Below, one piece after another: positions 59,600-64,000 of a DNA stretch of 64,000 nt; the first letter of the stretch is position 1; every line of letters starts with the position of its first letter. Under the pieces are notes generated by a model. That model did no database searches and was not told the origin of the DNA. It was given only the letters and a program-made list of their open reading frames with translations. Origin of the DNA: Batkoa obscura (Eukaryota; Entomophthoromycota; Entomophthoromycetes; Entomophthorales; Batkoaceae); the NCBI GenBank assembly GCA_030770535.1, contig JASVEC010000017.1:186001-250000 (forward strand). Reading direction: 5' to 3'. The position numbers and the translations under genes are program-made.

Positions 59600-60666
59600 G
59601 AGTCATTGAGACTAAATTCAAATTTACTACAATGGATTCTAGCATAAAGGGAGTTGATATACAAAAAAGGCGGAAACAAGCTCTAGTGGTTTCTATAAGG
59701 AGGTGTCCATCAATAAAGCATCAGCTACAATATTAAAGATAAAAAGGGCTAAAATTTTAGAGGTGCTGAAATTCTTAATTTAATGATAGTTGTTGCTTAC
59801 ATTGGTATTATATTATCTCAATTCATAAATGCGGACTACCAGCTTATTATGAGCTATTCTAAAAAACAAATCCAGATAATAGTGGTATTATGGTGGCCTC
59901 TAAAAACCTTAGTGAAATACTTAAATAATTCTATAATCCTGAAAGTACCCATAATTCGAATATATTATCCAAATAGAAAATTTTGAAACTATGAAAAAAA
60001 TAATACATCATGGTATTCCAGAGAAACTGACCTAAACAAGGTTATAAAAGGGTTGTATGTTGAGTGTTACAGCTGGTTCCCCTTTAGCTTGATAACAATA
60101 ATTTGAAAGAGGATAGTAAAAATGTAGAAATCATTGAATATTAAACAATTAAAATGCTGAAATGACTTAAATATTAAAATCCATTATGATATTCCTCCAT
60201 CTGGATTTTATCTGTAACTGAAATACTTATATGCATGAAATTTAATAACACGAATTTAAAGTAATAGAAGATAGTAGATTGAAACACGAAAGGAATAACG
60301 CTCCTAGTTACAGTTGCATTTTAAATATGCCCCAAAAGGCTCAGACAAAGCAACTTTTAGCAAAGTGGTATCATCTAGTCCAAATCAGGATGGTAATACT
60401 GATAACCCGTCTGAAAACAAAATAAGTGATATTAATAGTTTATTTATTGTTTATTTTGTAAATGGATAATAAAGTTACAGCGCTAGCATATAGTTTTAGC
60501 TGTTATAACAGTAGTTGAAATTCTCTTCCTCTAAAAACATCCGTGCTCATGAACTCCTCACGTTTTTGGCTTCAACGCTACATTAATAATATATATGCAT
60601 CTATATTACAGATTATCATCAGAATAAAAGATTGGTATGCATATCTAAACACACAATGAATTCAGG
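59600..60666 (+). other. Decayed coding-like sequence between peptide genes 2 and 3
   Basis: Protein-like text survives in pieces. An example is APKGSDKATFSKVVSSSPNQ followed by DGNTDNPSENKISDI and a hydrophobic end near 60330-60470, perhaps the C-terminal stalk of a surface protein. A 67-codon frame sits at 59783-59986. No complete gene can be read and the family is unknown. Confidence 0.3.
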
Positions 60667-60954
60667 TTGATATCAGCAAGTTTACTACAACAGTCATCCT
60701 TCTTATCATGGATATATCACATACAGTCAAAGTTCTCAATAATAGGAAAAAGATTTCTTTCACAAGTAACAAAAAATGCATTCTATAGAAAAGTACATGA
60801 TTTTAAAAGTAAAGATGATAATGAGGTTAAGGAGATTAAAATCAAAGATTACACCAATGTCAAATCAGGTATTAGCAACTTGAACTCAAAAACTAACAAG
60901 ACAAGTAATACTACCAACACTTTTTTAACTACTAATGTGATAGTAAGAACGTAA
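60667..60954 (+). pseudogene. Remnant ORF, duplicated at 62282-62640
   Basis: 95 codons. Its C-terminal half (HDFKSKDDNEVKEIKIKD, then SGISNLNSKTNKTSNTTN and VIVRT) recurs downstream at about 62465-62630. The following ~100 bp also match. It has no recognisable domain and is Ser/Thr/Asn-rich. Each remnant precedes a peptide gene, so it was carried along in the same duplication. Confidence 0.45.
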
Positions 60955-61239
60955 AGCAAAGGTTAAAAACATCATACTAATAGCTATAAAGAACAAAAAA
61001 AATTACATAGCTTGTATAAACTATGAACACCCTGTTTCTTTATTTACAACTCAAATAGTCATAGGTGGAATAAGGCACCTAGTTTTGAAAAATTTGTAAA
61101 TAATTTTTGTATCATTTCTGAAACTTTATTGAAATTTGCTTCTTTGATTTCGTTTTGTTATCTAAAAGTATTTTTAACCGCTGTACCATCCTTATTTACT
61201 TTTAATAACCGTAAGGTTTATTATGACCTAGTTTATTTA

Positions 61240-61676
61240 CAATAGAATATAATACGACATGTTGAGCTTAAAGTTGTAAAACCAATTATGCTAATAGCCA
61301 AATAGGAACGTACTTTTTATAGAAGTATTTTTATAGAATTTTTGATATTAATAATGAAATGGTGGCTAAAGTTTACATGTTTTCCGCAATGTATTTTTTA
61401 CCACATTATGTCAAGTAACAAGTATAAGAAATATTCTCCTTATCTCTATTAAATTTACTTTTAAGTCAATTCACTTTTAAGTCAATTTACCGTATAAAAT
61501 ATATAAAGGCTAAATGGATCACTAATTAAAATAAAAACCTGTTTTATTGTTATTATTGAACCATGAAGTAATTATCCATAGCTAAAGTGCAAAACATCAA
61601 AAAACAATGAACCATAAAAATAGCCTATAAAAGGCTCAAGACATTATTAAACCCCACATTAAACACATAACTAAAG
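61240..61676 (+). promoter_or_regulatory. Conserved upstream block of secreted peptide gene 3
   Basis: The last ~195 bp is nearly identical to copies 1 and 2. TATAAAAGG begins at 61626. A short direct repeat (TCAATTCACTTTTAAGTCAATTTACC) precedes the block. Confidence 0.78.
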
Positions 61677-61886
61677 ATGAACTTTAATATTACCTCTATT
61701 CTCTCCTTTTTAACTGTTGGTAGCTTACTTATTTGCCATATACACGCTATCGCTCCTTGTACCTATAGAGGTGGTGGTTGTAGACCCCAAGGCCAGGCGT
61801 GTCAATTTACAGGTTTTAAAGGTGTTTGTAAACTGTGTGAATGTGTTGCACCACCAGTATTTGCTACATCCATCAATGATTTATGA
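61677..61886 (+). CDS. Small secreted cysteine-rich peptide, paralog 3
   Basis: 69 residues. Residues 1-37 are identical in protein to paralogs 1 and 2. The following mature part differs strongly (PQGQACQFTGFKGVC, ECVAPPVFATSINDL), with the third-to-fourth cysteine gap shortened by one residue. All six cysteines are kept. The sharp change from identity to divergence within one small exon suggests either conversion of the 5' half or selection on the mature tail. Confidence 0.87.
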   Translation: MNFNITSILSFLTVGSLLICHIHAIAPCTYRGGGCRPQGQACQFTGFKGVCKLCECVAPPVFATSINDL

Positions 61887-62281
61887 ACTAAATATTAAGA
61901 TTGACAAACTATATGTAACGAAAATGAGCTTAATTGACATTTAAAACTTGAATTCAAATAAAACAGCAATCATTTAAATTTGATGTTATGTTCCTGCTTT
62001 TAAACTTTAATTATTTTATGATTGCTTTTTCTATTAGATCAGTCCATAAGTTTGTACGCATTTTTATGCAAAATAAAAGTACTCTTGTAACCAATCTTTT
62101 AATTACATTGCATGAAAATGTATACAAACTTATGACCTGACTTAATATTAGTATAACATACTGTTTTTATTTAAATTTGGTTAAATCTTATAGCTTTCTC
62201 TCAATGTATAATCATTATATATTTATAATGCATTTGGTATCAAAAATCGTAGTCAGCGTATAAATAACGGAAATAAGTTTC

Positions 62282-62640
62282 ATGATAACCATATCAAAAA
62301 CCATCATAAAGCTCATCTCCCCTGTATATACTGCTTATGTTTTTACTATTACTAAACTTCACTTTTTACACACCAAATATTACTTACTTTTATCTAACAC
62401 CCTCAAATTAAAAACAAAATTATTAAGGTCTAAACTGATTTTATTACCACAGATTCCACCACTAAAGGATGGTATCAATTTTAAAAGTAAGGATGTTAGA
62501 GAGATTGAGAGAACTAAAAATATGTATTGAGCTAAGACCGAGTCAGATATTAGTAATTTGAACTCGAATACTAACGAGGCAAGTAATACTACTGTTACTT
62601 TTTGAGCTATCAATATAATAGTAAGAGCATAAAGCAAAGG
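62282..62640 (+). pseudogene. Second copy of the 60667-60954 remnant, broken
   Basis: The N-terminal 60 codons are open and hydrophobic/basic. From FKSKDVREIERTKN onward the sequence follows 60667-60954 (SDISNLNSNTNEASNTTVTF, IIVRA), but stops interrupt it. It shows that the duplicated unit spans at least one such ORF plus one peptide gene. Confidence 0.45.
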
Positions 62641-63179
62641 TCAAGGAAGTTATATTAATAGTCATAAGGCAAGGGGGAAAGTTGCAATGATGGTGCAAGC
62701 TATGAATACCCTAAGTTTCTATATTTATAATCCAAATGGCGATAGTTGGAATAAAGCACATAGTTTTGGAATAAATTCTTGGTTTTTATACGAATGCAGT
62801 ATTTTGTTAAGCTTTGTTGCTTTGACTACTATATTTTTTAAAAGTACTTTCAACCATTATACAAGAATGTTTTTTACCTATTGTCCTTTCTATTTTTTGA
62901 TTTGGAAATTAATTAACTAATCCAGCTGTTTAAGTTCGAATGTGTGTTAGTAAACCATGAATTTTATAGCTAACTACTTATTTATTATGCCGATTTAAAG
63001 CTTATTATTTTTATTTTTATTTTAAAATGAACAGTTAGCTACCATACATCCAAGCTTGAACAGCGTACTAGTTAATTAATTTCTAAATTTGAAAAATAGC
63101 AAAAAGGAATAACTGGTAAAAAATATTCTCATACCATTCCTATCTTGTAACAATCCTTGAATTTACTATGTCGTAGCTT
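62641..63179. other. Intergenic sequence with a short open frame
   Basis: The open frame at 62687-62920 (77 codons; hydrophobic, Phe/Tyr-rich) begins within sequence matching 60990-61050 after the first remnant. It is more likely residual than a gene. Confidence 0.3.
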
Positions 63180-63630
63180 GCTTACAGTAATATATACTAC
63201 AACTCAATGGATTAGAATTGCAAAATCAATTAGACTAATAGCTAAATTAAAAGGTGCTTCTTTTATAAGTTTAATATCAGCCTTCAAACATTAGTAATCA
63301 AACAATGGTCCAAGTGTACTTCACTTTGTAGTGGGATTTTTATCTAATTATTTCAATGAATTGTTATAAAGAGTGAATACATTTTAATTCTATTATAGTA
63401 TATTTTTAAGTTAACTTACTATATAGAATTACAAAGGCTATATTACTTTTTGATTGTTATCAAAAAACCTGGTTTTATTAGAATGGATGAACTAAAACCA
63501 AAAGAAAAGTTAAACAAGTAAATTGCCCACAGTTAGATCATGAAATATTTTTATTAAACAATGAGCCATAAAAGCAATATATAAAAAGCCAGGTCATTGT
63601 TAATGTTTTGTATTAAAAAAACGGCTAAAG
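63180..63630 (+). promoter_or_regulatory. Upstream block of secreted peptide gene 4 (diverged)
   Basis: Recognisable phrases are shared with copies 1-3, such as 'aatagctaaat', 'aaaacctggttttatt' and 'catgaaatatt', with a TATAAAAA at about 63579. It is more diverged than the other three. Confidence 0.55.
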
Positions 63631-63837
63631 ATGAGCTTTGGCTTTACTTATATCCTTTCTTTTTTAACTATTAGTAGCTTCCTTACTTATCATGTAAGCG
63701 CTATCCTTTGTAAGCATAGAAATGGTTCATGTGCCCCTGATAATTGGGAATGTTATGCACCAAGCTATAAAAGTGTTTGTATTAATTGCTTTTGTGTTCA
63801 GCAGCCACTCTTTGATACGTCCATCAATGAGTTATAA
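63631..63837 (+). CDS. Small secreted cysteine-rich peptide, paralog 4 (diverged)
   Basis: 68 residues. The signal peptide is similar in plan (MSFGFTYILSFLTISSFLTY). The mature part is CKHRNGSCAPDNWEC, then a C-x8-C-x2-C-x-C end. All six cysteines are kept although most other residues have changed. It is the oldest split in the cluster. The window ends 160 bp later, so more copies may lie to the right. Confidence 0.82.
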   Translation: MSFGFTYILSFLTISSFLTYHVSAILCKHRNGSCAPDNWECYAPSYKSVCINCFCVQQPLFDTSINEL

Positions 63838-64000
63838 CACATATATTAAGATTGACAAATAAATGTAACAAAAATAAGTTTGGGCAATTTATAAAATTTG
63901 AAATAAATAAAGTGGTCGTTAACTAAATTTGGTACTGTATTCTGTTTTAAAATTTTAAAATTTACAATTCCTTTTTTTACAAGAATTTAATAGTTTCCTC

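Noticed and set aside
55345-63837. Peptide genes as dockerins or fungal defensins
   Set aside because: The cysteine spacing (C-x6-C-x6-C-x8/9-C-x2-C-x-C) does not fit the CS-alpha-beta defensin pattern or fungal dockerin patterns that I know.

Overview
The window is AT-rich nuclear DNA of a fungus. It has short GT-AG introns (about 50-100 bp), Asn codon runs and long AT-rich intergenic tracts. The fungal-type gene set includes NUR1, a PAC1/LIS1 WD40 protein, RIX7, a TTP/Zfs1-type CCCH protein, GRX5 and MSS1. A transformer-2-like SR protein together with the very low GC suggests an early-diverging (zygomycete-grade) lineage rather than a yeast, but I cannot name the species from sequence alone.

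Layout. 1-6.9 kb is a housekeeping block: threonine synthase (cut by the window edge), a NUR1-like nuclear-rim protein, a Tra2-like splicing factor and mitochondrial MSS1/MnmE. 6.9-12.8 kb is repeat-rich and gene-poor, with several ~100-bp MITEs and one solo LTR. 12.8-27 kb has a hypothetical protein, a Cys-rich relic, a secreted class-3 lipase and two tandem FAAH-type amidases joined by gene-conversion tracts. 27.5-36 kb is a second housekeeping block: PAC1/LIS1, a C2H2 protein, a transposase-derived gene, RIX7 and GRX5. 36.7-42.3 kb is a decaying zone with a ubiquitin-protease-like pseudogene, a Tc1-like relic, a solo LTR nested in an AT-rich repeat, and MITEs. 43.2-51 kb carries a MAPEG/MGST3 enzyme, a CCCH protein, a RING protein, a LEA_2-like membrane protein and a secreted beta-strand-rich protein. 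51-64 kb is a secretome island: four tandem small cysteine-rich secreted peptides with near-identical promoters, and a secreted protein with an internal two-fold repeat. Decayed ORFs and MITEs lie among them.

Most striking points. (1) An intact 532-residue Tc1/mariner-like transposase ORF has lost two of the three catalytic acidic residues, so it looks like a domesticated host protein. (2) The four-copy secreted Cys-rich family keeps its promoter and signal peptide almost unchanged while the mature tails diverge, which is the pattern of effector or antimicrobial families. (3) The tandem amidases are mosaics of identical and diverged blocks. (4) A ~101-bp MITE family with TA-flanked TGGGGATGT termini has at least twelve copies, two of them nearly identical and 49 kb apart.

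All calls come from reading the sequence. Exon limits were set by splice signals and reading frame, and no database search was possible.
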